DNA of 64,000 bases from the NCBI GenBank assembly GCA_900318345.1, contig ONKD01000018.1, positions 33,109-97,108 on the forward strand, read 5' to 3'. Made by a program: the position numbers and the translations under genes. The stretch's first letter is position 1, and the number at the start of each line of letters is the position of its first letter. Source of the stretch: an uncultured Prevotellaceae bacterium. Lineage in GTDB: Bacteria; Bacteroidota; Bacteroidia; Bacteroidales; Muribaculaceae. The notes under the pieces were generated by a model, which saw only the letters and a list, made by a program, of their open reading frames with translations, searched no databases and was not told the DNA's origin. Below, in pieces: positions 45,693 through 55,688 of the stretch.

Positions 45693-45758
45693 GATGTATC
45701 TCTATGTTTGATAGATTGTTATAATATTTCTAGTAAAAAACACCCGTTAAATGGACTG

Positions 45759-45766
45759 CAAAATTA
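45759..45766 (-). promoter_or_regulatory. Predicted -7 box for the mreB operon
   Basis: Minus-strand TAATTTTG followed by C, 66 bases upstream of mreB. Confidence 0.65.
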
Positions 45767-45884
45767 GTGAAATCTTGCAAAACAACTGCTATATTTAGAT
45801 AATTAAAAAATAAAAAATATCGCTCTTGGTAGGAGGGCCTTCCGAGACTTGGAGTTCTCAAAGTTCTCGGAGCGCTCCGAGTTC

Positions 45885-46286
45885 TCACAGGAGATCTTCC
45901 AGAGCCTCGACAGCGTGGCGCACGCAGTCCTCACACGAGCACAACACCCCGCGGTCGCTGCCCACGCCCTTCAGGTCCTTGCACTTGGTAGCGCCGCACC
46001 GCCGCTCAAAGTCGGCCCTCAACTGGCTAGCCTGCGGGTTCATGCGGCGGTTGTCAAATTTTAGCAACCCCTGCGCTATTTGGGCACCGCACAGGGCGCC
46101 GCACGTCTCCTCCATGCAGCCCATTCCGCTGCCAAAACATGCCCCCATTGCCAGTAGTTTTTCCTGGGGCAAATCCAGATCGGGAGCAAAAGCCAGCAGC
46201 ACCGCCTGGCAGCAGTTGTGGTCGCGTTTATACATCACCGCACGCTCCGGGCGCGGCATCCCGCTCATCATCTCGTTCTGTTCCAT
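45885..46286 (-). CDS. C_GCAxxG_C_C family redox protein
   Basis: 133-residue Cys-rich protein matching the family pattern C...GCAxxG...C...C with variations: NCCQAV, MGACFGSGMGCMEETCGALCGA and a C-terminal CKDLKGV...CSCEDCV cluster. Members are thought to be redox-active or metal-binding; some are tied to selenium or lipid metabolism, but none of that is visible here. Start chosen at MEQNEMMSGM (ATG 46286) because the longer frame opens near the promoter (46331-46324). Single-gene unit. Confidence 0.87.
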   Translation of the reverse strand: MEQNEMMSGMPRPERAVMYKRDHNCCQAVLLAFAPDLDLPQEKLLAMGACFGSGMGCMEETCGALCGAQIAQGLLKFDNRRMNPQASQLRADFERRCGATKCKDLKGVGSDRGVLCSCEDCVRHAVEALEDLL

Positions 46287-46323
46287 TGTCGTGTTATATA
46301 TAATAATGTGTATAATCTGTTGC

Positions 46324-46331
46324 AAAGGTAG
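46324..46331 (-). promoter_or_regulatory. Predicted -7 box for the C_GCAxxG_C_C gene
   Basis: Minus-strand TACCTTTG followed by C, 37 bases before the start codon. The rest of the divergent spacer (46332-46616) holds no gene; it contains two CATCCGCGT-bearing low-conservation segments. Confidence 0.7.
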
Positions 46332-46616
46332 TGCATGGCGAACACAATGCCAAATTTATTTGAGCAAACCGAACATTAACCTTGACTTGTCCGTTTTTCA
46401 AACAACTTGAACAACGTTAAACAACAAAAACTACGTTTTTTAGAGGCATCCGCGTCCAGGTTATATTAACAACTGAAATTTCTGAATTTTCTGTGGTCAT
46501 CCGCGTTCGTGTCAGTAAATGACTGAATATAGAAACCCTCAGATAATTCAGATGATTCAGTTGTTAGTTTTTGCTTAAATACTAGTGTGGTTTTGGTCTT
46601 CTTGAGGGAAAATCAC

Positions 46617-46624
46617 TATCTTTG
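46617..46624 (+). promoter_or_regulatory. Predicted -7 box for the BspA-like gene
   Basis: TATCTTTG followed by C, 41 bases upstream of the ATG at 46666. Confidence 0.7.
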
Positions 46625-46665
46625 CAGTTTGAATCGAATATTTAACCAGCCATAAACATTTGACA

Positions 46666-49077
46666 ATGAAGCGACCAATAAATTTCAAAATATCCATGGG
46701 CCGATGCCTGATGTTGCTGTTGCTGACGCTTACATCATTTGCAGCCTCGGCTCAAGAAGCCTATTCAGTGTTTACCGAGGCCGACAGCACGCTGACGTTC
46801 TATTGCGATAGCCTGCGTTCATCCCGCCAGGGCACTCTCTATTCGTTGGTTTTCACTGATAGTGTTCCCGATTGGTATGAGAACCGAGGCGGCATTACCA
46901 AGGTGGTATTTGACACCACATTTGTCGATGCCCGTCCCACTTCCACTCTAGCTTGGTTTCGCGATATGGCTAAGCTTGACACCATTTCTGGAATCGAGTA
47001 TTTAAAAACCGACTCAGTGACCGACATGGGCTTCATGTTCGCTAACTGCAATTCTTTGATATACCTTGACGTGAGTGGATTCAATACCTCGAATGTGACC
47101 GACATGGAAGGAATATTCTATGGCTGCAGTTCATTGGATTCCCTTGACCTGAGTGGCTTCAACACAAGGAATGTGACGAATATGAAAGGTATGTTCTATA
47201 ACTGCCATGAATTGGCATATCTTGACTTGAGTGGCCTTAACACGTCGAATGTGACAGACATGAAGTACATGTTCGGTTACTGCTCATCTTTGACATCCCT
47301 TGACTTGAGTCACTTCAATACTTCCAATGTGACAACCACGGCAGCCATGTTCTATCGCAGTACGTCCTTGACATCTCTTGATCTGAGTAGCTTCGATACC
47401 AGGAATGTGACGGATATGGCGGGCATGTTCGAAAATTGCAACTCTTTGGATTCTCTTGACCTGAGTAGCTTCAATACCAGGAATGTGACGGATATGGCGG
47501 GCATGTTCGATGCCTGCCAAGCATTGGCATATCTTGACTTGAGTAGCTTTGTTACCTCAAATGTGACAAACATGGCGGGCATGTTCTTAGGCTGCCAATC
47601 CTTGACATCTCTTGACCTGAGAACGTTCAACACCACTAATGTGGCAAATTTGTGGGCCATGTTCTGGGGCTGCAATAATATGAAAGCAATCTATGCCAGT
47701 GATGACTGGTCAACAGATTCAGTGACCTATTCAGCCGAGATGTTCTACGGCTGCGTCAATCTAGTTGGTGAGCAAGGTACAGTTTATGATGAGAACCATG
47801 TGGATGCCGCCTACGCCCATTTCGACGGAGGCACCGCCAATCCGGGCTACCTGAGTAGAAAGAGGGAGGCTTATGCTCTGATTTCCACCGACCAGACGAC
47901 ATTGACATTCCGCCATGATGACCAGCGTCTCTCTTCCTCCCTGCCGGGCACTCCCTATTTGTTGAATACGGGAATTACCAATCCCGGCTGGTCTGGATTT
48001 GCTGCGGGTATCACCCATGTGGCGTTTGACTCCACATTTGTCGCTGCCCGTCCCATTTCCACTTACGGTTGGTTTAGCGGAATGAATCAACTTGATTCCA
48101 TCGATGGAATTACCTATCTAAACACCAGCTCGGTGAAAGACATGAGAAAAATGTTCGCTGGCTGCAATTCTTTGAAGACCCTTGACCTGACTCATTTCAA
48201 CACCGATAGCGTGACAAATATGTGGGCCATGTTCTATGAGTGTGATTCTTTGATATCGCTTGACTTGAGCAGTTTCAATACCGCTCGTGTGACAAACATG
48301 GCAAGCATGTTTGCTGGCTGCGACACATTGACTTATCTTAACTTGAGCAGTTTCACCACTGGCCGAGTGAAAGACATGGCGGGCATGTTTGATGGCTGCA
48401 AACATTTGACATCCATTGACCTGAGGGGTTTCAACACCACCGATGTGAAATATATGGGTTATATGTTCACTGGCTGCAAATCCTTGACCAGTCTTGACCT
48501 GAGCCACTTCAACACCTATGATGTGAACGAGATGGAATACATGTTCCAGGGCTGCGGAGCTTTGGCGTCCCTTAACTTGAGAGGTTTCAATACGAGGAAC
48601 GTAAAGGACCTGGGAAGCATGTTTGATGGCTGCAAACATTTGACATCCCTTGACCTGAGTAGTTTCAACACCTCTCATGTGTGGAGCATGGAAACCATGT
48701 TCCAGGGCTGCAAACGTCTAGAAAAGATTTATGTCGGCAACAGTTGGAGAACGGATGCCGTGACCGAGTCGAGCGATATGTTTGCTGGTTGTGAAAAACT
48801 TGTCGGTGAGCAAGGTACGGTTTATGATGCAAATAACGTGGACGCCGCCCGTGCCCATATTGACGGCGGCTCAAGCGATCCCGGCTATCTGACTTGGAAG
48901 TTTTATCTGCCCGATGGAGACGTGAACGGTGATGGCGAGGTGAACATCGTCGATGTGAACAGTATCATCAGCATCATTTTGGGAGGACCTGACATCTATC
49001 AAGGCCGTGCTGACGTGAACGATGATGGAGAGGTGACAATCAACGACGTCAATGCCGTCATGACCTACATCTATTAG
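46666..49077 (+). CDS. BspA-like (DUF285) leucine-rich-repeat surface protein with dockerin-like tail
   Basis: 803 residues; signal peptide ends FAASAQ. The protein is an internal duplication: residues about 31-400 and about 401-746 both begin EAY, carry the same introductory domain (GITKVVFDTTF / GITHVAFDSTF), then eight to eleven DUF285 repeats of about 24 residues (LTSLDLSHFNTSNVT type), and end LVGEQGTVYD...DGG...PGYL. The tail (about 751-803) is dockerin-like with GDVNGDGEVN and DVNDDGEVT. BspA proteins bind host or bacterial surfaces in relatives; binding here is inference. Start ATG 46666, not the TTG at 46660. Confidence 0.93.
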   Translation: MKRPINFKISMGRCLMLLLLTLTSFAASAQEAYSVFTEADSTLTFYCDSLRSSRQGTLYSLVFTDSVPDWYENRGGITKVVFDTTFVDARPTSTLAWFRDMAKLDTISGIEYLKTDSVTDMGFMFANCNSLIYLDVSGFNTSNVTDMEGIFYGCSSLDSLDLSGFNTRNVTNMKGMFYNCHELAYLDLSGLNTSNVTDMKYMFGYCSSLTSLDLSHFNTSNVTTTAAMFYRSTSLTSLDLSSFDTRNVTDMAGMFENCNSLDSLDLSSFNTRNVTDMAGMFDACQALAYLDLSSFVTSNVTNMAGMFLGCQSLTSLDLRTFNTTNVANLWAMFWGCNNMKAIYASDDWSTDSVTYSAEMFYGCVNLVGEQGTVYDENHVDAAYAHFDGGTANPGYLSRKREAYALISTDQTTLTFRHDDQRLSSSLPGTPYLLNTGITNPGWSGFAAGITHVAFDSTFVAARPISTYGWFSGMNQLDSIDGITYLNTSSVKDMRKMFAGCNSLKTLDLTHFNTDSVTNMWAMFYECDSLISLDLSSFNTARVTNMASMFAGCDTLTYLNLSSFTTGRVKDMAGMFDGCKHLTSIDLRGFNTTDVKYMGYMFTGCKSLTSLDLSHFNTYDVNEMEYMFQGCGALASLNLRGFNTRNVKDLGSMFDGCKHLTSLDLSSFNTSHVWSMETMFQGCKRLEKIYVGNSWRTDAVTESSDMFAGCEKLVGEQGTVYDANNVDAARAHIDGGSSDPGYLTWKFYLPDGDVNGDGEVNIVDVNSIISIILGGPDIYQGRADVNDDGEVTINDVNAVMTYIY

Positions 49078-49173
49078 GCAGTGGCGCTACCAAATCTTCC
49101 CACTTGATCGGGACAATAACCAGCGTGGCTGCACGTTATAGAATTATATAAAAGAAATACAAGTGCGCACTAT

Positions 49174-50571
49174 ATGAACAAGAGAATGATAATGCTCATG
49201 GCTGCCGCATTGACCTTGTTGTCGACGAGTGGCCAGGTGTCGTTTACCGGTGTAGGAGGCCACTCTGTCTATGAGGTGACCCCCGAGGCGAATACCGACT
49301 TGAATAAGATATTTGTCGTGTACAATACCGATGGGGTGGGTATGACCTTTAACTCCTCGACCGGTGAACGAGCAACATGGGAAAGTTTTTACTATAATAA
49401 CGGTAACCTTGTCATGGAGCCTGTTACCGATATCCGCTGGAACGGAATGGGAACCACGCTGAATAGGGTGATACCCAACATCGGTTACAAGATCCAGGAG
49501 GGAAACAACCACCCCTACTACTACTGGGTGGTGAATTATGCCGATTACACCATGGAACTTAATGACATGTTCTTGAATGAGGACTCATCTTGCGACCTGC
49601 TCTCGTTTATCATCGACGGACACGCTGACCCCATTACCTACTATACCGTCGACGGCTTTCCCAGGGTACTGGACCGTGAACTCAAACTGACTTACAACAC
49701 GCTGGAACTGGACACCACCGGGTTAGAGCCCAAATGGGTAGAAGTACAGGTTACCGATACGTTTCCCTCACTTGCCCAGGGCGTGAGCATCGCACCTCCG
49801 TTATGCAAGACCAACACGTTCGTGTTGACTGGTGATCGATTCTTGGAGTACTGGAACGAGGCCGATAGCTGCAGAACAGATCTCGAAGATCCCAATCTCG
49901 TGGGACTCAGCGCCAAGATGAGTGCCGTGGTTCAGGATCCTCGTGATGATCCCTTTGAGAGAGAGGGCAATAGCACGGAACTGAGTGGCTCGGCGCCGCG
50001 ACACATCGTGTTTACCGGCTATCCGAGCGATGGCGTTGTCTATCGTGCATGGGAAATGGCAACCGATCCCGAGTTTCAGAACATTATCCTGCAATATAAC
50101 CAGGATCAAGTGGATTACACGTTTGATGAATGGGGAACCTACTATATGCGCTATGTGGTGAATAACGCGGCGGGAACCTGTCCAGCCTATGGCGAAGACA
50201 TCGTGACCGGCGATGACTACTACACCATCTCGATAAGCGAGAGCCAACTGGAGTGCCCCAATATCTTCTCGCCTGGCTCGACACCACTAGTGAACGACGT
50301 GTGGAAGGTGTCCTATAAGTCACTGGTGGAGTTCCATTGCTGGATTTTCAACCGTTGGGGCAACCTCGTGTATGAGTACACCGACCCGGCTGGGGGCTGG
50401 GATGGCACCTATCGCGGCCAACTCGTTGACACGGGGGTTTACTACTATGTGGTGACAGCCGTGGGCAGTGACGGAGTGAAGTACAAGCGTCGTGGCGACA
50501 TTAACATCCTGAAATACAAGAAGGGCGCTCAAGGCACGACGGACGGCGGCACAGGCGGTATGGGTAATTGA
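49174..50571 (+). CDS. Gliding/T9SS-type C-terminal domain secreted protein
   Basis: 465 residues with a signal peptide (MNKRMIMLMAAALTLLSTSG). The middle is beta-rich without a recognised domain. The last about 100 residues match the gliding-motility-associated CHU_C type: CPNIFSPGSTPLVNDVWKV, FNRWGNLVYE, GGWDGTYRGQLVDTGVYYYVV and a closing DINILK, which in other Bacteroidetes is a type IX secretion signal (type B). A Gly/Thr tail follows. No T9SS components are in this window. It stands 33 bases before the lytic transglycosylase gene, possibly one transcript. Confidence 0.85.
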   Translation: MNKRMIMLMAAALTLLSTSGQVSFTGVGGHSVYEVTPEANTDLNKIFVVYNTDGVGMTFNSSTGERATWESFYYNNGNLVMEPVTDIRWNGMGTTLNRVIPNIGYKIQEGNNHPYYYWVVNYADYTMELNDMFLNEDSSCDLLSFIIDGHADPITYYTVDGFPRVLDRELKLTYNTLELDTTGLEPKWVEVQVTDTFPSLAQGVSIAPPLCKTNTFVLTGDRFLEYWNEADSCRTDLEDPNLVGLSAKMSAVVQDPRDDPFEREGNSTELSGSAPRHIVFTGYPSDGVVYRAWEMATDPEFQNIILQYNQDQVDYTFDEWGTYYMRYVVNNAAGTCPAYGEDIVTGDDYYTISISESQLECPNIFSPGSTPLVNDVWKVSYKSLVEFHCWIFNRWGNLVYEYTDPAGGWDGTYRGQLVDTGVYYYVVTAVGSDGVKYKRRGDINILKYKKGAQGTTDGGTGGMGN

Positions 50572-50604
50572 TCAAACGAGAAAAAGAAAGGACATTATAG
50601 ACCA

Positions 50605-51576
50605 ATGAAACGAATCATATTGCTTGCTGTTGCGGCGCTCATGGCATCAACTGTCGTGATGCATGCTCAGCTCAAGAAAGAGTATAGTAAGCAGTCAAGC
50701 ACGGGAGCGTCGTCCCCCGTGTTTGGCGTTACAGCCAGTCCTGATATCCCCATGAGTGTCACGTTTGCAGGCGAGAAAGTGAGCTTTGACCGCCTGGACA
50801 TGGCCGAGCGCCTGGATCGTGAGTTGACCGGCATCATCTATGGGCAAACCACTACCGAACTGTGTTTCAAGCGCGCCAACCGCTATTTTCCGGCGCTGGC
50901 CAAGATTTTGAAAGAGCAGGGTGTGCCCCTGGACTTCCTGTATCTGGCAGTGACCGAGAGTTCGATGGACTATAATGCCTATTCCAGCGCTAAGGCTGCA
51001 GGGACCTGGCAGTTGCTGGCTGGCACGGCGCGTGACTATGGTCTGGAAGTGACCGATGAGGTGGACGAGCGTTTTGACCCCGAGAAATCGACGGTTGCCG
51101 CATGCAAGTACCTCAAGTCCGCCTACAAGAAATATGGCAACTGGCCCACTGTGGCTGCTAGTTACAATGCTGGTATGCAGCGCATTACCAATGAATTATC
51201 CAAGCAGCAGGTGAGCAGCTCGTTTGACCTGTATCTGGTGCAGGAGACCTCGCGCTATGTGTTCCGCATCATTGCCTACAAGCTGTTGATGGAGTCGCCC
51301 AAGCGCTACGGTTACCGCTTCTCGCGCAAAAACCTGTGGCAACCGGTGGACTATACCACGGTCGAGGTGACGGGCAGCGTGGCCAGTTGGATCGATTGGG
51401 CCAAGGGCAAGGGTCTCACCTATGCCCAGCTGCGCGAGGCCAATCCATGGATACGCTCGACTAAACTCACCAACTCGAGCGGCAAGACTTACAAGGTGCG
51501 TGTGCCCAAGCAGAGCGAGCTCTATCGCAGCAAGCGCAGTTACACCGTGTATAACAAGGATTGGGTCATCGACTAA
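50605..51576 (+). CDS. Lytic transglycosylase (MltD-like)
   Basis: 323 residues, signal peptide ending MHAQ. The SLT-type catalytic domain (about 90-235) has catalytic Glu118 in LAVTESSMDYNA, followed by the AAGTWQL(L) motif and the ASYNAGMQRI motif. The C-terminal part (about 265-315) looks like a degenerate LysM-type cell-wall-binding module (YAQLREANPWIRS, KTYKVRVPK). It cleaves peptidoglycan glycan strands in the periplasm. It is 15 bases ahead of uvrA, so likely co-transcribed. Confidence 0.93.
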   Translation: MKRIILLAVAALMASTVVMHAQLKKEYSKQSSTGASSPVFGVTASPDIPMSVTFAGEKVSFDRLDMAERLDRELTGIIYGQTTTELCFKRANRYFPALAKILKEQGVPLDFLYLAVTESSMDYNAYSSAKAAGTWQLLAGTARDYGLEVTDEVDERFDPEKSTVAACKYLKSAYKKYGNWPTVAASYNAGMQRITNELSKQQVSSSFDLYLVQETSRYVFRIIAYKLLMESPKRYGYRFSRKNLWQPVDYTTVEVTGSVASWIDWAKGKGLTYAQLREANPWIRSTKLTNSSGKTYKVRVPKQSELYRSKRSYTVYNKDWVID

Positions 51577-51591
51577 CATTTAAGGAATAAC

Positions 51592-54423
51592 ATGAAACTT
51601 AACGGGCAAGAAATAGATAGCGTGGAGGTGCTGGGCGCGCGTGTCCATAACCTCAAGAACATCGATGTGGAGATACCGCATTACAAGCTCACCGTCGTCA
51701 CGGGACTGAGCGGCAGCGGCAAGTCGTCGCTGGCGTTCGACACCGTGTTTGCTGAGGGGCAACGGCGCTATCTGGAGACGTTTTCCTCCTATGCCCGCAA
51801 CATGCTGGGGATACTTGAGCGCCCCAACGTGGATAAGATATCCGGCTTGTGTCCTGTCATCTCGATAGGGCAGAAGACCGTGAACCGCAACCCGCGCAGT
51901 ACCGTCGGCACGACGACCGAGGTGTATGACTACCTGAGGTTGCTCTATGCCCGTGCTGCCGACGCCTATTCCTACTTGTCGGGCGAGCGCATGGTCAAGT
52001 ACACAACCGACAAAATCCTGAGCCTGATACTGGAACGCTACCAGGGTCACAAGATATACATCCTGGCTCCGCTGGTCAAGAACCGCAAGGGCCATTACAA
52101 GGACCTGTTTGAGAACCTGCGCAAGAAGGGGTACATGAACGTGCGTGTCGATGGGGCATTGCGCGAGATCACCTTCGGGATGAAGCTCGACCGCTACGTC
52201 AACCACAGCGTGGAGCTCGTGGTGGACCGCCTCAAGGTGGCCGACAAGGACAGCAAGCGTCTGTCCGACACCGTTGACCTGGCTTTCAAGCAGGGCAACG
52301 GCCAACTGATGGTGCTGGATGCCGAGAGTGATGAGGTGGGGTACTACAGCCGCTCGCTCATGGATCCCGCGACAGGGCTGTCCTATATGGAGCCGGCCCC
52401 GCACAACTTCTCGTTCAACTCGCCGCTGGGCGCATGCCCACATTGCAAGGGGTTGGGCTATGTCAACCTCATTGACCGTGAGAAAATCATGCCCGACATG
52501 TCGTTGAGCATTCGTGGCGGCGGCATCCTGCCGCTAGGCAAATACAGGAATGTGCAGATTTTTTGGCAGTTGGCCGCGATTTGTGAGAAATATGACTGCA
52601 CGCTCGACACCCCCCTGGGTGAGCTGCCCGAGGAAGCCTTGAACGACATCCTCAACGGTACCAATGAGCGATTGAACCTGCGCACCGAGACACTCTCCAC
52701 CAGCAACTATTTCCTCACCTTTGATGGCTTGGTCAAGTACATCGAGATGCAGCAGGATGATACCGCCACCAGTGCCGCCCAGAAGTGGGCGGGACAGTTT
52801 TTCTCGCGGGTCGTGTGCCCCGAGTGTGGTGGCGCCCGACTCAACCGCGAGGCGCTCCACTTCAGGCTCAACGGCAAGAACATCGCCCAACTGTCGGCAA
52901 TGGACATCAGCGAGTTGCGTGACTGGGTCGAGGACCTGCACAATCACGTCACGCCCACGCAGTGGGAAATCGCGCGCGAAATCGTCAAGGAAATCAGCTC
53001 GAGGCTCAACTTCCTGCTTGAGGTGGGCCTGGACTACATGTCGTTGAACCGCAACTCGGCGTCGCTCTCGGGCGGCGAGAGCCAGCGCATCAGGCTCGCC
53101 ACCCAGATTGGGTCGCGCTTGGTCAACGTGCTTTATATCCTTGACGAGCCGTCAATCGGTTTGCACCAGCGCGACAACCAGCGCCTGATTGACTCGCTGA
53201 AGACCCTGCGCGACGACGGCAACACCGTCCTGGTGGTTGAGCACGACAAGGAGATGATGTTGCAGGCCGACTACCTCATCGATATCGGGCCGCTGGCGGG
53301 CCGCAAGGGCGGCAACATCGTGTTTGCCGGAACACCCCAGGAACTGCTCAAGCAGCACACCCTCACCGCCGATTACCTGAACGGCACATGCGCTATCGAG
53401 GTGCCTAAACAACGTCGCCAGGGCAAGGGCAAGTTCCTGCGCTTGACTGGCTGCCGGGGCAACAACCTCAAGGGTGTTGACGTGGCATTCCCGCTAGGCA
53501 CCTTCATCTGTGTCACGGGCGTGAGCGGCAGTGGCAAGTCCACACTGGTTAATGCCACTTTACAGCCCATCCTGAGCCAGCGCCTGTATCGCTCACACAC
53601 CGCGCCGATGCCCTATGACACCGTCGAGGGTCTGGAGCATGTGGATAAGGTGGTCACCGTCGACCAGGCACCGCTGGGCCGCACACCGCGATCCAATGCC
53701 GCGACCTATACTGGCGTGTTCACCGACATCCGCTCCCTGTTCGTCAACCTGCCCGAATCCAAGATCCGAGCCTACAAGCCCGGACGCTTCTCGTTCAACA
53801 CGAGTGGCGGCCGCTGCGAGAAGTGCAACGGCAACGGCTACAAGACGGTGGAGATGAATTTCCTGCCCGACGTGCTCGTGCCCTGTGAGGAATGTGGTGG
53901 AAAGCGATACAACCGCGAGACGCTGGAAGTGAAGTTCAAGGGCAAGTCGATTGCCGACGTGCTCGACATGACCATCAACCAGGCGGTGGAGTTCTTTGAT
54001 GCCCAGCCGTCGATATTGCGCAAGATCAAGGTGCTGCAGGATGTGGGGCTGGGTTACATCAAGCTGGGGCAGCCCTCAAGCACGCTCTCGGGCGGTGAGT
54101 GCCAGCGCGTGAAACTGGCCTGCGAGTTGGCCAAGCGCGACACGGGCAAGACCGTCTATATCCTTGACGAGCCGACGACCGGTTTGCACTTCGAGGACAT
54201 CAAGGTGCTGTTGGGTGTGCTCAACCGTCTTGTCAACAAGGGCAACACCGTTATCGTCATCGAGCACAATCTTGACGTCATCAAGTGTGCCGACTACATC
54301 ATCGACATGGGCCCCGAGGGTGGGCGAGGAGGAGGCCAGGTTGTCGCAAGTGGCACCCCCGAGCAAGTCGCCCAATCGGCCACATCAATCACGGCCCGTT
54401 TCCTCAAACCTGAGCTCGATTGA
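51592..54423 (+). CDS. uvrA: Excinuclease ABC subunit UvrA
   Basis: 943-residue DNA-damage recognition ATPase of nucleotide excision repair. Two ABC modules: Walker A GLSGSGKSS (about residue 38) and GVSGSGKST (about residue 644), with signatures LSGGESQRIRLA and LSGGECQRVKLA and Walker B/dimer motifs YILDEPSIGLHQRD and YILDEPTTGLHFED. Zinc modules CPHCKGLGY and CEKCNGNGY...CEECGGKRYN are intact. Length and order are standard. The stop codon (54421-54423) is embedded in the first copy of a short intergenic repeat. Confidence 0.97.
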   Translation: MKLNGQEIDSVEVLGARVHNLKNIDVEIPHYKLTVVTGLSGSGKSSLAFDTVFAEGQRRYLETFSSYARNMLGILERPNVDKISGLCPVISIGQKTVNRNPRSTVGTTTEVYDYLRLLYARAADAYSYLSGERMVKYTTDKILSLILERYQGHKIYILAPLVKNRKGHYKDLFENLRKKGYMNVRVDGALREITFGMKLDRYVNHSVELVVDRLKVADKDSKRLSDTVDLAFKQGNGQLMVLDAESDEVGYYSRSLMDPATGLSYMEPAPHNFSFNSPLGACPHCKGLGYVNLIDREKIMPDMSLSIRGGGILPLGKYRNVQIFWQLAAICEKYDCTLDTPLGELPEEALNDILNGTNERLNLRTETLSTSNYFLTFDGLVKYIEMQQDDTATSAAQKWAGQFFSRVVCPECGGARLNREALHFRLNGKNIAQLSAMDISELRDWVEDLHNHVTPTQWEIAREIVKEISSRLNFLLEVGLDYMSLNRNSASLSGGESQRIRLATQIGSRLVNVLYILDEPSIGLHQRDNQRLIDSLKTLRDDGNTVLVVEHDKEMMLQADYLIDIGPLAGRKGGNIVFAGTPQELLKQHTLTADYLNGTCAIEVPKQRRQGKGKFLRLTGCRGNNLKGVDVAFPLGTFICVTGVSGSGKSTLVNATLQPILSQRLYRSHTAPMPYDTVEGLEHVDKVVTVDQAPLGRTPRSNAATYTGVFTDIRSLFVNLPESKIRAYKPGRFSFNTSGGRCEKCNGNGYKTVEMNFLPDVLVPCEECGGKRYNRETLEVKFKGKSIADVLDMTINQAVEFFDAQPSILRKIKVLQDVGLGYIKLGQPSSTLSGGECQRVKLACELAKRDTGKTVYILDEPTTGLHFEDIKVLLGVLNRLVNKGNTVIVIEHNLDVIKCADYIIDMGPEGGRGGGQVVASGTPEQVAQSATSITARFLKPELD

Positions 54424-54501
54424 CCCCATCTGGGGAATTCCCGAGTTATCTTTTCTGAGTTCAGTTGACCCCGTCTGGGGTTATACCCGTGTCATGTTTT
54501 T
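54420..54501. repeat. Direct repeat with TTGACCCCxTCTGGGG units at the uvrA stop
   Basis: Copy 1 (54420-54454) and copy 2 (54465-54501), period 45, share TTGACCCC(A/G)TCTGGGG then a degenerate CCCG..T(T/C)AT.TTTT. Each has a CCCC...GGGG mini-hairpin followed by T-rich sequence, so the pair may terminate uvrA transcription. Confidence 0.7.
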
Positions 54502-55529
54502 GATGTTTCGTGGCATCAGTTTTCCTCCATTTTTTGAACACATATTTGACCGATTTTTGTCCCGCAAGAGTGGGGCAGAACAGCAGTTTTTAAAGAATTG
54601 CACAGATTTCAGGTCAGATAATTTCGCCTTCAGCTCCAAAATCTAGCCTTGACAGGGGTGGTTTTGCGGTCTTAAATTCCGACAAAACGCCTCTGGATTT
54701 TCTGCGTTTTTTGCCCTTAATTGCTTGTAGGGTGGGATAGAACATGTATTTTTCATGGCTCACGACCCTACCCATAAATTGGTCAAAAAGTCGCTTTTTC
54801 CCTGTTTTTTGCTCTCAGATGCCTAAAAATGGCCAAAATGGTTAAAAATGGGTGTTTTCCCACTTTTCTGCATCCCTAAAATACCCCAAAAATTGAACAA
54901 CAACATCTAAGTATAGTATCGATAAATAAAAGAAAGTTGTCAAAAATTTACAAATACAACAACTTGCTAGAATCGCTCAAATTTCTGAAATTTGTCCCGT
55001 AGTAGGGTGGGCTGGAAAATATCGCAAGGAAATCGAGTTGAGCATCCAGAAAACCAAAATTGGTATTTTACCAACACAGAATTCACCTTCTCGAACAGGT
55101 TTCTATTTGCGTTTACAAATGATGCGGTGGAGGTGTGAATGGCCAGTTTTCACCCCCTGGGCGCTGTTTGCAATCGTGCAGATCACTTAAAAAATAGAAA
55201 TTTGCGCTTGTAAAGTTTACAAAATCGCCAAAAAATCGCATTAACATATTTTTAATTATGCTACAAATTGCTGAAAAACAACATTTTACATCAAAAACTT
55301 CAAGTATTGCTACATAATTCGATGGGCTGGTGTACGTATTTGTAAATTCGGTGGTTTGTGCTGATGTTAAGTAGTTGATATAGTGCAATATAGCACATAT
55401 AAACTAAAGTATTAGTATAAGTAAATTGAATCCTTCTAAAATCTCTGCAGAAATTGTCAATTTTTGGAAAATTTAATTGCAAATTTGAAAATTTTCGTTT
55501 TTAAATTTGGTCGGTTCAAAAACTTGTTA
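54502..55529. other. AT-rich gene-poor interval
   Basis: About 1 kb of low-GC sequence between uvrA and the XRE-type regulator. No frame on either strand resembles a protein; the short ORFs are compositional. Features visible: GTAGGGT (54727) facing ACCCTAC (54767), repeated GTAGGGTGGG words, and long A/T runs. Could be decayed mobile DNA or an untranslated regulatory region. Confidence 0.55.
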
Positions 55530-55537
55530 TAAATTTG
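55530..55537 (+). promoter_or_regulatory. Predicted -7 box for the XRE-type regulator, long leader
   Basis: TAAATTTG followed by C. If used, the transcript has an approximately 145-base leader before the ATG at 55689, longer than for other genes here. Confidence 0.5.
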
Positions 55538-55688
55538 CAATCTCAAAATTCAAAAACGTAAATAGCTCGGTTTTGACTTTTGGGGCGATTTTCGAGGGTA
55601 TCCTCGGTCGTATTTATGAGCCAGAAAATTTTCTGCTCGTTTTTTGAGATTCTCGCGCACTTGTGCGCACCTATAAAATTGTTCTTAA

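Noticed and set aside
47080-48700. Regular short repeats that could suggest a CRISPR array
   Set aside because: They are in-frame codon repeats of DUF285 units, not identical repeats with unique spacers.
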